A stretch of 50,236 nt of DNA, taken from Bacteroidota bacterium (lineage in GTDB: Bacteria > Bacteroidota > JABWAT01). A model generated the notes under the pieces. That model did no database searches and was not told the origin of the DNA. It saw only the letters and a list, made by a program, of their open reading frames with translations. Both the position numbers and the translations under genes were made by a program. Numbering within the stretch: the stretch's first letter is position 1; each line of letters starts with the position of its first letter. Shown here one piece after another: positions 32,791 to 42,450 of this stretch. The stretch is taken from the NCBI GenBank assembly GCA_017303995.1, contig JAFLBE010000032.1:1-50236 (forward strand). Direction: 5' to 3'.

Positions 32791-35394
32791 CTAGATTCCC
32801 GCTTCAACGAAAGACTGAATAGCTCCCTTCAGTTTGGCTGTGGCTTCAACTACTGAGCCTTCTTCACCAACAACCATCCGGTTGATGTAAAATGTATCGT
32901 TTACACCATCCACCCGGGTGGCGATTTTGGCATGGTGAATCGGCAACTTCAGTTCAGAGAACGTGCGGGTAATTTTGTACATCAGCCCGAGGGTGTCAGG
33001 GGCATAAATATCCAGAATGACCACATCGCCAGAAAACTCCCAGGTAATTTCGGGCACAAAAACCGTTGATGGTTTAAATTTCCGTTTCCATTTTTTCCTG
33101 AAGCGGTCAACAAGAGGTTCTATCGGCTGATTTTGCACCAAAACTGCCTGAAGCCTTTCCATGGCTTGTTGCTTCAGAACTTCGGTATCCGGCATGCTGT
33201 CAGTAACCGGGAAAACCCTGAAACGGTCAATACAAAGTCCGGCAGGTGAGGTGAAGACCCGGGCATCGAAAATGGAGGTATCCAAACTGGAAATAATGCC
33301 GCACAGTTTATAAAGCAAACCGTCACGGTCGTCGCAGATAATGGTGATTTCGAGATAACCGTCGAACGGCGTGACTTCCACTTCAAATTCATTGGTATTC
33401 TGGCGGAAGCCTGCGTGTTTGGCAATTTCTTCCGGTTTAAACGTGAGCCAGTAATCGGTATGAATATCGAATTCTTTAATGTGAGCCAGTACCTGCGGAT
33501 CGGTTTGATGCCGGGTCAGTTCAGCAACTTTGGCGTGTTTCGATTCCTGAAGAATTTTTGCTGATGTGGTCACCGTTGAAGAAGTGATCGTACGGCGGGT
33601 GATGCGGTACAATTCATCCAGCATCATGCCCTTCCACTCCGTCCAGACATTCGGGTTGACGGCACTTAAGTCGGAATAAGTGAGACAGAAAAGAATGTCG
33701 AGATATTCCACATCCGGGAAAAGATCAATGAACGATTGCAACGTATCTGGGTCATGATAATTCCGCCGGAAGGCCATTTGTTCCATGGTCAGATGCTGCT
33801 CGACCATAAAGCAAACCAGATCAATTTCTTCCTGATTAAATCCCCATCTCGACATCACCTGCTGGGTTACATCCATCCCGACAATCGAGTGATTGGCAAT
33901 ATCAAATCCTTTTCCAATATCATGAAAAAGGATACTGAGCGAAAGCAATTCAGGCCGTTCGAGAACTTCACGCCAGACCCGGTAAACCGGCTGAAACCGG
34001 GTTCGGCTCATTTCGAGCCGTTCAATGGCGACAAGTGTGTGATAATCTGCCGTGTATGAGTGGTAAGCGTTACGCTGATATAAGCCGACCAGATTCCCAT
34101 ACTCGGGAATAAACCGGTTCAGAACGCCAAGTTCGAGCATATTTTTAAGTGCGAAGGAAGCGTGAGGCGCAAGCAAAATTTTCCTGAACAGGTGAACCAC
34201 TCTGGGATTTGCCTGAAATTCTTCGGTGATGAGCTCATAGGATTGAATGATGGCACCACGAAGGACGTCAGAAAACCGGAATCCATATTCCGCCTGAAAA
34301 TAAAAAGCAGTCATTTGCAGGTAAGGTGCATTCACAAATTCTTCAGTGATGGTAGACTCATAAGAACCCCGTCCCCAATGGATCCGGTTATTGCGGATGG
34401 CAAATCCACTGTCGAGCTGCTCATCAAGATCTGAAACCGGTGGCCGGCACAACTCTTCAATCTGCTGGACGAAGGTTTTCGATAACCTGAAAATTTTCCG
34501 GGCGTGCAGATAGAATTTTTTCATCAGCGCTTCACAGATTTCCTGGCTGAGTTCACCTTTGTAGCCCAGCATTTCTGCAACTTTGGGTTGTTGGGGAAAC
34601 CCAAGCTGATCGGTACTTCTTTCATCAACAAGGTGAAGAGCAAAGCGGGTTTTCAGCATGAAATCAGTAGCTTCGAAAACGTGCCGGTATTGGGTTTCAT
34701 CGATGAGACCCTGTTTAAATAACCGCAGAAAAACCCGTTCAGTCTGGGTTTCATCATCTGATGACCGGCGGGTGAATAACCGCTGTCCTTCTGAAATTAA
34801 GAGGTATGCCCATCCGAGAAAATGAACGTCACGAAGCGTTCCCGGTGACTTTTTGACGTTAGGCTCGAGAAGATTTACCGATCCGCCGTAATTGGCAACA
34901 TTGGTGTTGTAATTAACGACCAGTTCATACAGGAATTTCTGGTTTTTATTGGATTGAAGAAAGTCGTCGATGAGTTTATCAAATTTGGCAGCCAGAGCCG
35001 GATTCCCGTCAAGAAACCGGCTGTCAAGGCAGGTCATGAGCGTTTCTACATCAGAAACCAGCGCTTCACGGGCTTCTTCAAGTGTTCTGACGGCATGACC
35101 GATTTTGAGTCCGTTCTGCCACATGGGATAAAGTAGATTTTTAACACCGGTTTCGAGTTTTTCCTTATCCATATTATCCGGAACAAGAATCAGAATGTCC
35201 ACATCTGAGTTTGGACACATTTCACGCCGGCCAAATCCACCAAGCGCAATAATGGCTGTGTCTTTCAATTCAGGCAATTCACGGAATTGCCTGATGAGAT
35301 CTTTGCCGAACTGATTGGCCAGATGGCGCACCATCAGAAATCCGGTTTCTGACGGATTATAGATCTGTTGTCCGAGTTGATGTAGAATTGTCAT
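32791..35394 (-). CDS. glnD: GlnD-like [protein PII] uridylyltransferase / uridylyl-removing enzyme
   Basis: The 867-residue protein has the full GlnD order. The nucleotidyltransferase domain has GGFGRREMCPNSDVDILIL (52-70, metal-binding Asp64 and Asp66). A helical linker is followed by the HD hydrolase domain with ILFHDIGKG (His491, Asp492). Two C-terminal ACT domains lie at about 695-770 and 797-867, the sites that sense glutamine. GlnD attaches and removes UMP on the PII nitrogen regulator. No glnB or amtB is in the window. The length is close to E. coli GlnD (890). Confidence 0.93.
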   Translation of the reverse strand: MTILHQLGQQIYNPSETGFLMVRHLANQFGKDLIRQFRELPELKDTAIIALGGFGRREMCPNSDVDILILVPDNMDKEKLETGVKNLLYPMWQNGLKIGHAVRTLEEAREALVSDVETLMTCLDSRFLDGNPALAAKFDKLIDDFLQSNKNQKFLYELVVNYNTNVANYGGSVNLLEPNVKKSPGTLRDVHFLGWAYLLISEGQRLFTRRSSDDETQTERVFLRLFKQGLIDETQYRHVFEATDFMLKTRFALHLVDERSTDQLGFPQQPKVAEMLGYKGELSQEICEALMKKFYLHARKIFRLSKTFVQQIEELCRPPVSDLDEQLDSGFAIRNNRIHWGRGSYESTITEEFVNAPYLQMTAFYFQAEYGFRFSDVLRGAIIQSYELITEEFQANPRVVHLFRKILLAPHASFALKNMLELGVLNRFIPEYGNLVGLYQRNAYHSYTADYHTLVAIERLEMSRTRFQPVYRVWREVLERPELLSLSILFHDIGKGFDIANHSIVGMDVTQQVMSRWGFNQEEIDLVCFMVEQHLTMEQMAFRRNYHDPDTLQSFIDLFPDVEYLDILFCLTYSDLSAVNPNVWTEWKGMMLDELYRITRRTITSSTVTTSAKILQESKHAKVAELTRHQTDPQVLAHIKEFDIHTDYWLTFKPEEIAKHAGFRQNTNEFEVEVTPFDGYLEITIICDDRDGLLYKLCGIISSLDTSIFDARVFTSPAGLCIDRFRVFPVTDSMPDTEVLKQQAMERLQAVLVQNQPIEPLVDRFRKKWKRKFKPSTVFVPEITWEFSGDVVILDIYAPDTLGLMYKITRTFSELKLPIHHAKIATRVDGVNDTFYINRMVVGEEGSVVEATAKLKGAIQSFVEAGI

Positions 35395-35558
35395 GGTTTT
35401 CCTGCTTGCAATTAAGTTAATATAGTAATTATGGGCGAAATATTAAATAAATAAGGGGGAAATGCGCTGACCGGGGTAAGTTGTACGCTGTACGTAGTAC
35501 GGGAAACTGGTCACTGAGGCTCTCGAAGTGACCAGGGGTAAACCATGGGGCCGTTATG

Positions 35559-35622
35559 AAAATGAGGACACTGAGCGGCACTTCGACTTCGCTCAGGAAC
35601 CAAGTCGAAGTGCCCTCATTTT
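35559..35622. repeat. Long two-part hairpin upstream of the tandem array
   Basis: GGCACTTCGACTT (35577-35589) pairs perfectly with AAGTCGAAGTGCC (35602-35614) around a 12-base loop. An outer arm AAAATGAG (35559-35566) pairs with CTCATTTT (35615-35622), leaving a 10-base bulge on one side. It belongs to the CTTCGACT...CGCTCAG family. Confidence 0.65.
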
Positions 35623-35697
35623 TGCAGTGAGTAGTATTGATGACATCTCAACCAATAATCAACTTTAAAAAAGACCGATTTATCCACAAAAAAAGTA

Positions 35698-35726
35698 TTG
35701 ACAATCTCCTTAAAACCGTTTAATTT
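35698..35726 (+). promoter_or_regulatory. Candidate promoter of the first tandem gene
   Basis: TTGACA (35698-35703) is followed after 17 bases by TAATTT (35721-35726), about 27 bases before the ATG at 35753. The -10 region also partly fits the Bacteroidota TAnnTTTG form. Confidence 0.5.
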
Positions 35727-35752
35727 AGGTTAAAAGTTATCCCGGAGTTTTT

Positions 35753-37792
35753 ATGCAAACCAGCGTACAGGTTTTGTTTTTCATTCTAAGCGTGAATACT
35801 GGATTTGGCAACCCATCAAACGGCATCTATTTAGCTGATGGTGATTCTGCAACTGTCACTTTCAAGGTGAACACGGCTTTTGTACAGGATACACTATCAG
35901 AAAGGTCTTCAATTTTAATTGTAGGGAATGCTTTTGGCGGTGACGGATCTCTTAACACTGGAATCAAATTAAAAAGTGCAGGTGGTGATTACTGGGAAGC
36001 ACAGAAAAAAGTACCGGTTGGACCTTCAGGAGGAACTTTTAAAATTGCAACTGTCACTCAAACAGGTACCGGCTGGGACCGGCATGTGGTTAATGAATTT
36101 GAAATAACCGGCGATACAACCCTGACGTATTTCACAACCGGACTGAAAGAAACTTACACAGACCCGGTAACCGGAACTGAAATTACCCGAGGCGATAACT
36201 GGAATCCGCTTGAAATAGCCAAAGCAGGGACAACCGGAAAAATTGCCATTCACTTTAGGGTTAATATGCTAGTGCGGGAGTCATTTAACAGTTTTAACAA
36301 CCCCGTTCAGGTCCGGGGCAATTTTAATGACTGGGATGGATCCACAACGTTGTATCCTGAAGTGCGGCATGATGATTTGGAAACATCGCCTTATTGGGCT
36401 GACCGGTATTTTTTCAGCAGAACGGTTTTAGTTCCAGATTCTTTATCCGGGAAACAAATTGTGTACAAGTTTACCTATACAGATCCGGCCACACAGTGGG
36501 AATCGTTACCAGACAGGACGTTTATTCTAAATACGGATACAACTATCCATTGGAAATATTGGGATAACTTACCCTATATAATTTATGTAGACCCACCGCT
36601 GACTCCCCCCGTTGTAATTAACTATTCTGTAGACCTTAACAAAGCAATTTTAACAAACGGATTTAACAGACTCACCGACACCCTTTATGTAAAAGCCGGA
36701 ATGGAAAATACTTACGATGAAATTATAGTAACCAGGCTGCCAACCCCCTTACTGGGTAATGTTTTTTCGGGCCAATCAGATTCAATTTTTGTTAAAGCCC
36801 ACAAACCTTTATTCTATTCCTATTTCAAACGAAATGCCGATGGAGAATTTTCAGAATTCTATTTTGATCATTTCGATTCAACTGGCCTTGAAGCAGGACC
36901 CAAATACAGAAAAGTTTTAATTGATGAACTAGGCAGAACCTATCAGGTATCCGATAAATTTAAAGACGCTGTTTCTACCCATCGTCAGCCATTCTGGAAA
37001 AATTACAGCAAAGTTGGAGTTCCAACCACTTTAAATCTGGAAGTCAATTTGAAGCCTGCAAGTTTTATAACAAAATGCTTGGGGAAAACTCTGGAAGATA
37101 CTCAAGGGGGGCCACTGGTAGTTTCAAAAGAAAATTTCGACTCGCTGGATTTGTATATCAACGGACCCGCAGTTGGAGGGTGGCATCCCTGGACTTCAAT
37201 AGCCCTGAACGAATATAAGCTAACGAATAATGGTCTGGGAATATGGTCAATAACTATTGATTATCCTGCTGATGCCACAATTAGTCAGGAATTCAAATTA
37301 AGTATTGGGGGTGCAGATAATGAAGCGGGAAGTGTAAATAACCACCTGGTAAATTTAGTTCCTAATTTAAGCAATTCTTTCAGAGTTCAATTTGGGGAGA
37401 TTCAGCCTTTGCGTTATCATGTTGACAGTGACAGGTATTGGGATTTTGCCTATAATGATGGGACAGGTAGTGCTATTGTACCTTACTATTATTATTGTTT
37501 TCCTAATACTGTTCATGATTCAGAGAAACCGTTTGAATTTGCAATTTCTGCCTACCCCAACCCGTTCAATCCGGCAACCTTGATCTCCTATTCCATTCCC
37601 CAATCCGGAAAGGTGAGTCTGAAAGTTTTTGATTTACTTGGCAGACAAGTTGCCATCCTTGCAGAAGAAATAAAACCTGCCGGAACGCATCAGATCCCAT
37701 TTCGTGGCGATGATCTGGCATCCGGAATTTATATAATGAGAATGGAATCAGGCACCAAAACCGAATCGATTAAGGTGATTTTATTAAAATAG
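35753..37792 (+). CDS. Tandem secreted paralogue 1: multi-beta-sandwich protein with T9SS sorting domain
   Basis: The 679-residue protein has a short signal peptide (about 1-19). Four beta-sandwich repeats each open with an alternating strand such as VTFKVNTAF or IHFRVNM. Domain A spans about 30-150, B about 160-290 (VQVRGNFNDWDGS, typical of CBM20/CBM48-like folds), C about 295-410 and D about 425-585. The T9SS domain spans about 600-679 (YPNPFNPATLISY ... GIYIMRM). It is the only array member with GGAG before its ATG and with a distinct leader. It may bind glycans at the cell surface; no catalytic motif is seen. DNA of domains B and C is almost identical to paralogue 2. Confidence 0.88.
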   Translation: MQTSVQVLFFILSVNTGFGNPSNGIYLADGDSATVTFKVNTAFVQDTLSERSSILIVGNAFGGDGSLNTGIKLKSAGGDYWEAQKKVPVGPSGGTFKIATVTQTGTGWDRHVVNEFEITGDTTLTYFTTGLKETYTDPVTGTEITRGDNWNPLEIAKAGTTGKIAIHFRVNMLVRESFNSFNNPVQVRGNFNDWDGSTTLYPEVRHDDLETSPYWADRYFFSRTVLVPDSLSGKQIVYKFTYTDPATQWESLPDRTFILNTDTTIHWKYWDNLPYIIYVDPPLTPPVVINYSVDLNKAILTNGFNRLTDTLYVKAGMENTYDEIIVTRLPTPLLGNVFSGQSDSIFVKAHKPLFYSYFKRNADGEFSEFYFDHFDSTGLEAGPKYRKVLIDELGRTYQVSDKFKDAVSTHRQPFWKNYSKVGVPTTLNLEVNLKPASFITKCLGKTLEDTQGGPLVVSKENFDSLDLYINGPAVGGWHPWTSIALNEYKLTNNGLGIWSITIDYPADATISQEFKLSIGGADNEAGSVNNHLVNLVPNLSNSFRVQFGEIQPLRYHVDSDRYWDFAYNDGTGSAIVPYYYYCFPNTVHDSEKPFEFAISAYPNPFNPATLISYSIPQSGKVSLKVFDLLGRQVAILAEEIKPAGTHQIPFRGDDLASGIYIMRMESGTKTESIKVILLK

Positions 37793-37802
37793 GTGAACCG
37801 TG

Positions 37803-37860
37803 TAGAGACGGGTCTCAGACCCGTCTCCGTAATTGAAATTTGCGATTAATCGCGTCTCCA
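37803..37860. repeat. R2 unit after paralogue 1
   Basis: GAGACGGGTCT-C-AGACCCGTCTC (37805-37827) is followed by GCGATTAATCGC (37842-37853) and GTCTCC. The pair directly follows the stop codon and recurs after the other array genes. Confidence 0.8.
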
Positions 37861-37898
37861 TATTGAATTTGTATTACATCAATCAAAAAGATTGCAAA

Positions 37899-39947
37899 AT
37901 GAAAAAACAGATTGCCAAATATTGGTTTGCATCAGCACTAAGTCTGATTTCGCTCCAAACCATCGGTTTTGCACATATCCAGAATCCAGATTCTGCAACT
38001 GTCACCTTCAAGGTCAACACAGCCTTTGTTCAGGATACTTTATCTGCGAGGTCCACAGTTTCAATCAGAGGAACAGCTTTTGGCGGTGATGGATCTCTAA
38101 ATAATGGAATTAAATTAAAAAGTGCAGGTGGTGATTACTGGGAAGCCCAGAAAAGAGTACCGGTTGGACCTTCAGGAGGAACTTTTAAAATTGCAACTGT
38201 CACTCAAACAGGTACCGGCTGGGATCGGCATGTGGTTAATGAATTTGAAATAACCGGCGACACAACCATTACATATTTTACAACCGGCCTTAAGGAAATG
38301 TACACAGACCCGGTAACCGGAACTGAAATTACCCGAAGCGATAACTGGAATCCGCTTGAAATTTCAAAAGCAGGAACAACCGGAAAAATTGCCATTCACT
38401 TTAGGGTTAATATGCTAGTGCGGGAGTCATTTAACAGTTTTAACAACCCGGTTCAGGTCCGGGGCAATTTTAATAATTGGGATGGATCCACAACGTTGTA
38501 TCCCGAGGTCCGTCATGATGATTTTCAAACATCCCCTTATGATGCTGACCGGTATTTTTTCAGCAGAACGGTTTTAGTTCCAGATTCTTTATCCGGGAAA
38601 CAAATTGTGTACAAGTTTACCTATACAGATCCGGCCACACAGTGGGAATCGTTACCAGACAGGACGTTTATTCTAAATACGGATACAACTATCCAATGGA
38701 AATACTGGGATAATTTACCATACACCTTCTGTGGTATACCAGATGATAAAGTTGTCCTCAACTATTCTGTAGACCTTAACAAAGCAATTTTAACAAACGG
38801 ATTTAACAGACTCACCGACACCCTTTATGTAAAAGCGGGAATGGGAAATACTGCCGAATATATTATGGTAACCAGGCTGGCACATCCCTTGGCGGGTAAT
38901 GTTTTTTCGGGCATATCAGATTCAATTTTTGTTAAAGCTCACAACCCTTTATTCTATTCTTATTTCAAGAGAAATGCTGATGGGGAATTTGAAGAATTCT
39001 ATATGGATCATTTCGATTCAACCGGAGTTGTTGCCGGACCAAAATACCGAAAAGTTCTAATTAATGAACTTAACAAAACCTATCAGGTAGAAGATAAATT
39101 GACTGACCCTGTTTCCACCCACCGTCAGCCATTCTGGAAAAATTACAACAAAGTGGGAAAAGCAGTTTTAGCTACTTTTGAAGTAAACATTAATCCCGCA
39201 CGGTTTTTTACAAAAGTTATAGGTGGCACTCTGAATGATTTTCAAGGCGGACCAGTAGTTATCACTGGTGAAAATATTGATTCCTTTACAGTATATATAA
39301 ACGGACCTGCCACCAATACAACAAATAGCTGGTTATCATGGAATGAGACTGATCTCGGCTTAACCCGGCAACTTAATGATGAGGGAATCAATGGCGATGC
39401 AATAAAGGGTGATCATATCTGGACCATTCAATATTTGTATCCTGCAGAAGCTTTTGTCAGTCAGGAATTCAGGTTTGGAATAAAAGGGGCTGATAATGAA
39501 GGGGGAACGGGATTTAATCACATTTATAACCTGATTGCCGATGCACAAAATATTTATAAGGTACAGTTTGGTGATATTGACCCTTACCGTTATTTCTTTG
39601 AAGACTGCTTATATTGGGATTTTACAATATTTGGGTACATTAAGAATTGCTATATAACGCCCCATGTTGAAAATCAGTTTCATCCAAATAAAATCTCACT
39701 TTCCGCTTACCCGAACCCCTTCAATCCGGCAACCTTGATTTCGTATTCAATTCCTCAATCAGGGAAAGTGAGTTTGAAAGTCTTTGATTTGCTGGGAAGA
39801 CAAGTTGCCATCCTTGCAGAAGAAATAAAACCTGCCGGAACGCATCAGATCCCATTCCGTGGCGATGAACTGTCATCCGGAATTTATATAGTGAGAATGG
39901 AATCGGGCACCAAAGCCGAATCGGTCAAGGTGATTTTATTAAAATAG
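37899..39947 (+). CDS. Tandem secreted paralogue 2
   Basis: The start is placed at the ATG 37899, which begins a signal peptide (MKKQIAKYWFASALSLISL...IGFAH) shared with paralogues 3 and 5. An in-frame ATG 22 codons upstream lies in repeat DNA and is rejected. The 682-residue protein has the same A-B-C-D-sorting-domain order as paralogue 1. Domain D adds LNDEGINGDAIKGDHIWT (about residue 500), a DGxxGDxxxGD-type loop likely to bind calcium. No SD site is visible; GATTGCAAA precedes the ATG, as in paralogues 3 and 5. At 38544-38695 the DNA is identical to 36398-36549 of paralogue 1. Confidence 0.88.
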   Translation: MKKQIAKYWFASALSLISLQTIGFAHIQNPDSATVTFKVNTAFVQDTLSARSTVSIRGTAFGGDGSLNNGIKLKSAGGDYWEAQKRVPVGPSGGTFKIATVTQTGTGWDRHVVNEFEITGDTTITYFTTGLKEMYTDPVTGTEITRSDNWNPLEISKAGTTGKIAIHFRVNMLVRESFNSFNNPVQVRGNFNNWDGSTTLYPEVRHDDFQTSPYDADRYFFSRTVLVPDSLSGKQIVYKFTYTDPATQWESLPDRTFILNTDTTIQWKYWDNLPYTFCGIPDDKVVLNYSVDLNKAILTNGFNRLTDTLYVKAGMGNTAEYIMVTRLAHPLAGNVFSGISDSIFVKAHNPLFYSYFKRNADGEFEEFYMDHFDSTGVVAGPKYRKVLINELNKTYQVEDKLTDPVSTHRQPFWKNYNKVGKAVLATFEVNINPARFFTKVIGGTLNDFQGGPVVITGENIDSFTVYINGPATNTTNSWLSWNETDLGLTRQLNDEGINGDAIKGDHIWTIQYLYPAEAFVSQEFRFGIKGADNEGGTGFNHIYNLIADAQNIYKVQFGDIDPYRYFFEDCLYWDFTIFGYIKNCYITPHVENQFHPNKISLSAYPNPFNPATLISYSIPQSGKVSLKVFDLLGRQVAILAEEIKPAGTHQIPFRGDELSSGIYIVRMESGTKAESVKVILLK

Positions 39948-39957
39948 GTGAACCGTG

Positions 39958-40015
39958 TAGAGACGGGTCTCGGACCCGTCTCCGTAATTGAAATTTGCGA
40001 TTAATCGCGTCTCCA
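39958..40015. repeat. R2 unit after paralogue 2
   Basis: It is almost the same 58 bases as 37803-37860: one change in the loop of GAGACGGGTCT-C-GGACCCGTCTC, then an unchanged GCGATTAATCGC. The leader that follows also matches the one before paralogue 2. Confidence 0.8.
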
Positions 40016-40053
40016 TATTGAATTTGTATTACATCAATCATAAAGATTGCAAA

Positions 40054-42120
40054 ATGAAAAAACAGATTGCCAAATATTGGTTTGCATCAGCCTTAAGTCT
40101 GATTGCTTTTCAAACCATCGGTTTTTCACAAAATCAGAACCCAGATTCTGCCACCGTCACCTTCAAAGTCAACACCGCTTTTGTTCAGGATACAGTAACC
40201 CATTGTTCCGGAGTTTTTATAACCGGCGGGAATCAATTGGGGGACTGGAGTCTGCCGAACGGAATAAAATTAAAAAGTGTAGGTGGTGATTATTGGGAAG
40301 GATCAAAAACCTTCAAAACCGGATCAACAATCGGAACCTTTAAACCGGTAACCCAGACAATGAGCGGAATTGGGTGGGATCGGCATGAATATTCAGGTTT
40401 TACGGTTCATCAGGATACCACTATTACCATTTTTGCCACCGGACTTAAAGAGAAATACACCGATCCGGTTACAGGCTCTCTGATTACCCGTGGCGATGAC
40501 TGGAATCCGTTAACCTTTGAAAAAGCAAAAGAAGCAGGTAAAATTGCCGTTCTTTTTCGGGTAAATATGCAGAGTGAATGGAGCTTTAATCCTGCCACTC
40601 ACAAAGTTCAGGTTCGGGGTTCTTTTAATGAGTGGAGTGGTTCAACGGAGTTATATCCGGAAGTTCGCCATGATGATCTTGGGTCTTCAGTTTATCAGGC
40701 AGAAAAATATTTCTTTTCACGAATTGTACTCCTGAATGTAACTGATCTGCATTCGGAAGTTAAGTACAAATTTACTTATACAAATCCGGCCACTCAATGG
40801 GAATCATTCCAAGACAGGACCTTTACTTTAAATCAGGATACTACTCTATTCTGGAAATGGTTCAACGGTGGTCTTTATTATAAAGGATCTGATGAAGATT
40901 GTGGTGGTGGCCATGTTATTTATGACCGTGATGCCTATAAAGTTCATTTCAAAGTTGATTTGGATAAAGCAATAAAAGCAACCGGATTCGATCCCCAAAC
41001 CGATACGCTTTATGTTAAAGCCGGCCTTGCTGGCACAGGAACTCAGGTTGTTGAGATTAAGCTGAATCCGGAATCGGGAACCATCTTTTCAGGAGATTCA
41101 GGCGCTGATAGTCTGTATATTGGGATCCTGCCAATGAAGGGAAAAGAACTTCAAAATGAAATCGTGTTTTATGGATATTACAGACGGAATACTAACGGGG
41201 AATTTGAAGAATTCTATTTTGACATTTATGATTCAACAGGCAAAGCAAACGGACCAAAATTCCGGAAAATGATTGTTGCTGCAGGCGGAAAGGATATCTT
41301 TGCTGAAGATCTGATCAATGATAACAGTTCAACACACCGGGTTCCGTTTTTTAAAAATATGAATCCAATAGGAACTGAAACTACCTTAACTCTTGAAGCA
41401 AACCTAAACCCGGCGATTTTCTTTACAACGATTCTTGGCGGTTCTTTGAAAGATATTCAGGGTGGACCATTAGTGGTTGATTCAACAAATATCAGTAATT
41501 TGGCGGTTTATATTAACGGCCCTGGTATTGGTGGATGGAAACAATGGAATGCAGACAGCCTTGGAGAATCCAGAAGGATGAATTACATGGGTTTAGGAAA
41601 ATGGTCAATTGATTTATTGTTTGATGCCAATGCAATAGTCAGTCAGGAATTTAAACTGAGTATCGGTGGTGCTGATAATGAAGCGAACTATGGAAATCGT
41701 CATATTACCAATTTGAACCCGATTTCAACAAATAGTCAAAGTATTCAATTTGGTGATACTCAACCCCTTCGTTACAAGAATGAAAAAGGCTTCTGGGATT
41801 TCAATGCTGGTAAAGGCGTTATAACTTCAATTGAAGTGAATTCAAACAGTGAAAATCCAAATAAAATCTCACTTTCTGCCTACCCGAACCCCTTCAATCC
41901 GGCTACCTTGATCTCCTTTTCCATTCCCCAATCAGGGAAAGTCAGTCTGAAAGTTTTTGATTTGCTGGGAAGACAGGTCGCCACCCTTTCAGAAGAAATA
42001 AAACCTGCCGGAACGCATCTGATTCCGTTTCGTGGTGATGATCTGGCATCGGGAATTTATATGGTGAGAATGGAATCAGGCAGCAAAACCGAATCCCTCA
42101 AGGTGATTTTGTTAAAATAG
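40054..42120 (+). CDS. Tandem secreted paralogue 3
   Basis: The 688-residue protein starts at the ATG 40054 with the shared signal peptide (MKKQIAKYWFASALSLIAF...GFSQ). The A-B-C-D-sorting layout is kept, but sequence in A to C is clearly diverged from paralogues 1 and 2 (for example ITGGNQLGDWSLPNG in A and VQVRGSFNEWSGS in B). Domain D ends in YKNEKGFWDFNAGKGVITSIEVNSNSE, nearly the same as in paralogue 4. The last 200 bases, encoding the sorting domain, are close to identical in all five genes. The IS110 element lies in the gap just downstream, so the coding region is intact. Confidence 0.88.
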   Translation: MKKQIAKYWFASALSLIAFQTIGFSQNQNPDSATVTFKVNTAFVQDTVTHCSGVFITGGNQLGDWSLPNGIKLKSVGGDYWEGSKTFKTGSTIGTFKPVTQTMSGIGWDRHEYSGFTVHQDTTITIFATGLKEKYTDPVTGSLITRGDDWNPLTFEKAKEAGKIAVLFRVNMQSEWSFNPATHKVQVRGSFNEWSGSTELYPEVRHDDLGSSVYQAEKYFFSRIVLLNVTDLHSEVKYKFTYTNPATQWESFQDRTFTLNQDTTLFWKWFNGGLYYKGSDEDCGGGHVIYDRDAYKVHFKVDLDKAIKATGFDPQTDTLYVKAGLAGTGTQVVEIKLNPESGTIFSGDSGADSLYIGILPMKGKELQNEIVFYGYYRRNTNGEFEEFYFDIYDSTGKANGPKFRKMIVAAGGKDIFAEDLINDNSSTHRVPFFKNMNPIGTETTLTLEANLNPAIFFTTILGGSLKDIQGGPLVVDSTNISNLAVYINGPGIGGWKQWNADSLGESRRMNYMGLGKWSIDLLFDANAIVSQEFKLSIGGADNEANYGNRHITNLNPISTNSQSIQFGDTQPLRYKNEKGFWDFNAGKGVITSIEVNSNSENPNKISLSAYPNPFNPATLISFSIPQSGKVSLKVFDLLGRQVATLSEEIKPAGTHLIPFRGDDLASGIYMVRMESGSKTESLKVILLK

Positions 42121-42130
42121 GTGAACCGTG

Positions 42131-42186
42131 TAGAGACGGGTCTCAGACCCGTCTCTGTAATTGAAATATGCGATTAATCGCATCTC
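42131..42186. repeat. R2 unit after paralogue 3, left flank and target of the IS110 element
   Basis: The GAGACGGGTCT palindrome is followed by GCGATTAATCGC-ATCTC, where other copies read GCGTCTC. The element begins within or right after the final CTC (42184-42186). Confidence 0.8.
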
Positions 42187-42187
42187 A

Positions 42188-42195
42188 TATGTTTG
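42188..42195 (+). promoter_or_regulatory. -7 half of a junction-dependent promoter in the IS110 circle
   Basis: TATGTTTG fits the Bacteroidota -7 element TAnnTTTG. It has no -33 partner in the inserted state. If the element's ends join through one CT core, TTTG at 43478-43481 falls exactly 20 bases upstream, giving TTTG-N20-TAnnTTTG. Read as sigma-70 the same junction gives TTGACT-N17-TATGTT. Confidence 0.55.
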
Positions 42196-42249
42196 TATAA
42201 ATCTGGAAATGAACCAGAAAAGACTTAAACTTAACAATGCCACTTAGTT

Positions 42250-42414
42250 AAAAACTGGGATAGCACCGTGCGCGTCTAAATACGACAACGATATTCTCGT
42301 AGAGAAATTGCACCCGGTTTTTAGCTTCTTTCGAATTTGAGCAGTACTTAGATCGGTACAGAACTCTTAGATACCAGATCGCATAAATCCATGAGAAAAA
42401 ACGAAGAAGAAGCT
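42250..42414 (+). ncRNA. Predicted bridge RNA of the IS110 element
   Basis: Two stem-loops are visible. Loop 1 is closed by AAAAACTGGG (42250-42259) with CCCGGTTTTT (42313-42322). Inside, CGCGTCT (42271-42277) reads like the left target plus core, and GTAGAG (42299-42304) is the reverse complement of the right target CTCTAC. Loop 2 is closed by AGCTTCTT (42323-42330) with AAGAAGCT (42407-42414). Inside, GCAGTACT (42341-42348) matches the element's right end GCAGTACCT with one wobble, and ATGAG (42391-42395) is the reverse complement of the left end CTCAT. This is the target-loop/donor-loop order known for IS110 bridge RNAs. RNA ends are approximate. Confidence 0.7.
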
Positions 42415-42450
42415 TTAACTATTGGTTGTTAATCCAACAAAAAGGACACA

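Larger units (their letters stand above)
35395..35752. other. Divergent intergenic region upstream of the tandem array
   Basis: The 358 bases hold a GTACGCTGTACGTAGTACGGG tract near 35472, the long hairpin at 35559-35622 and the promoter candidate at 35698-35726. The glnD promoter should lie within the first ~60 AT-rich bases. Confidence 0.5.

Noticed and set aside
42378-42384. ATCGCAT in loop 2 as the left target guide
   Set aside because: It matches the left flank by seven bases but lies in the donor loop after the donor guide, whereas CGCGTCT in loop 1 pairs positionally with GTAGAG.
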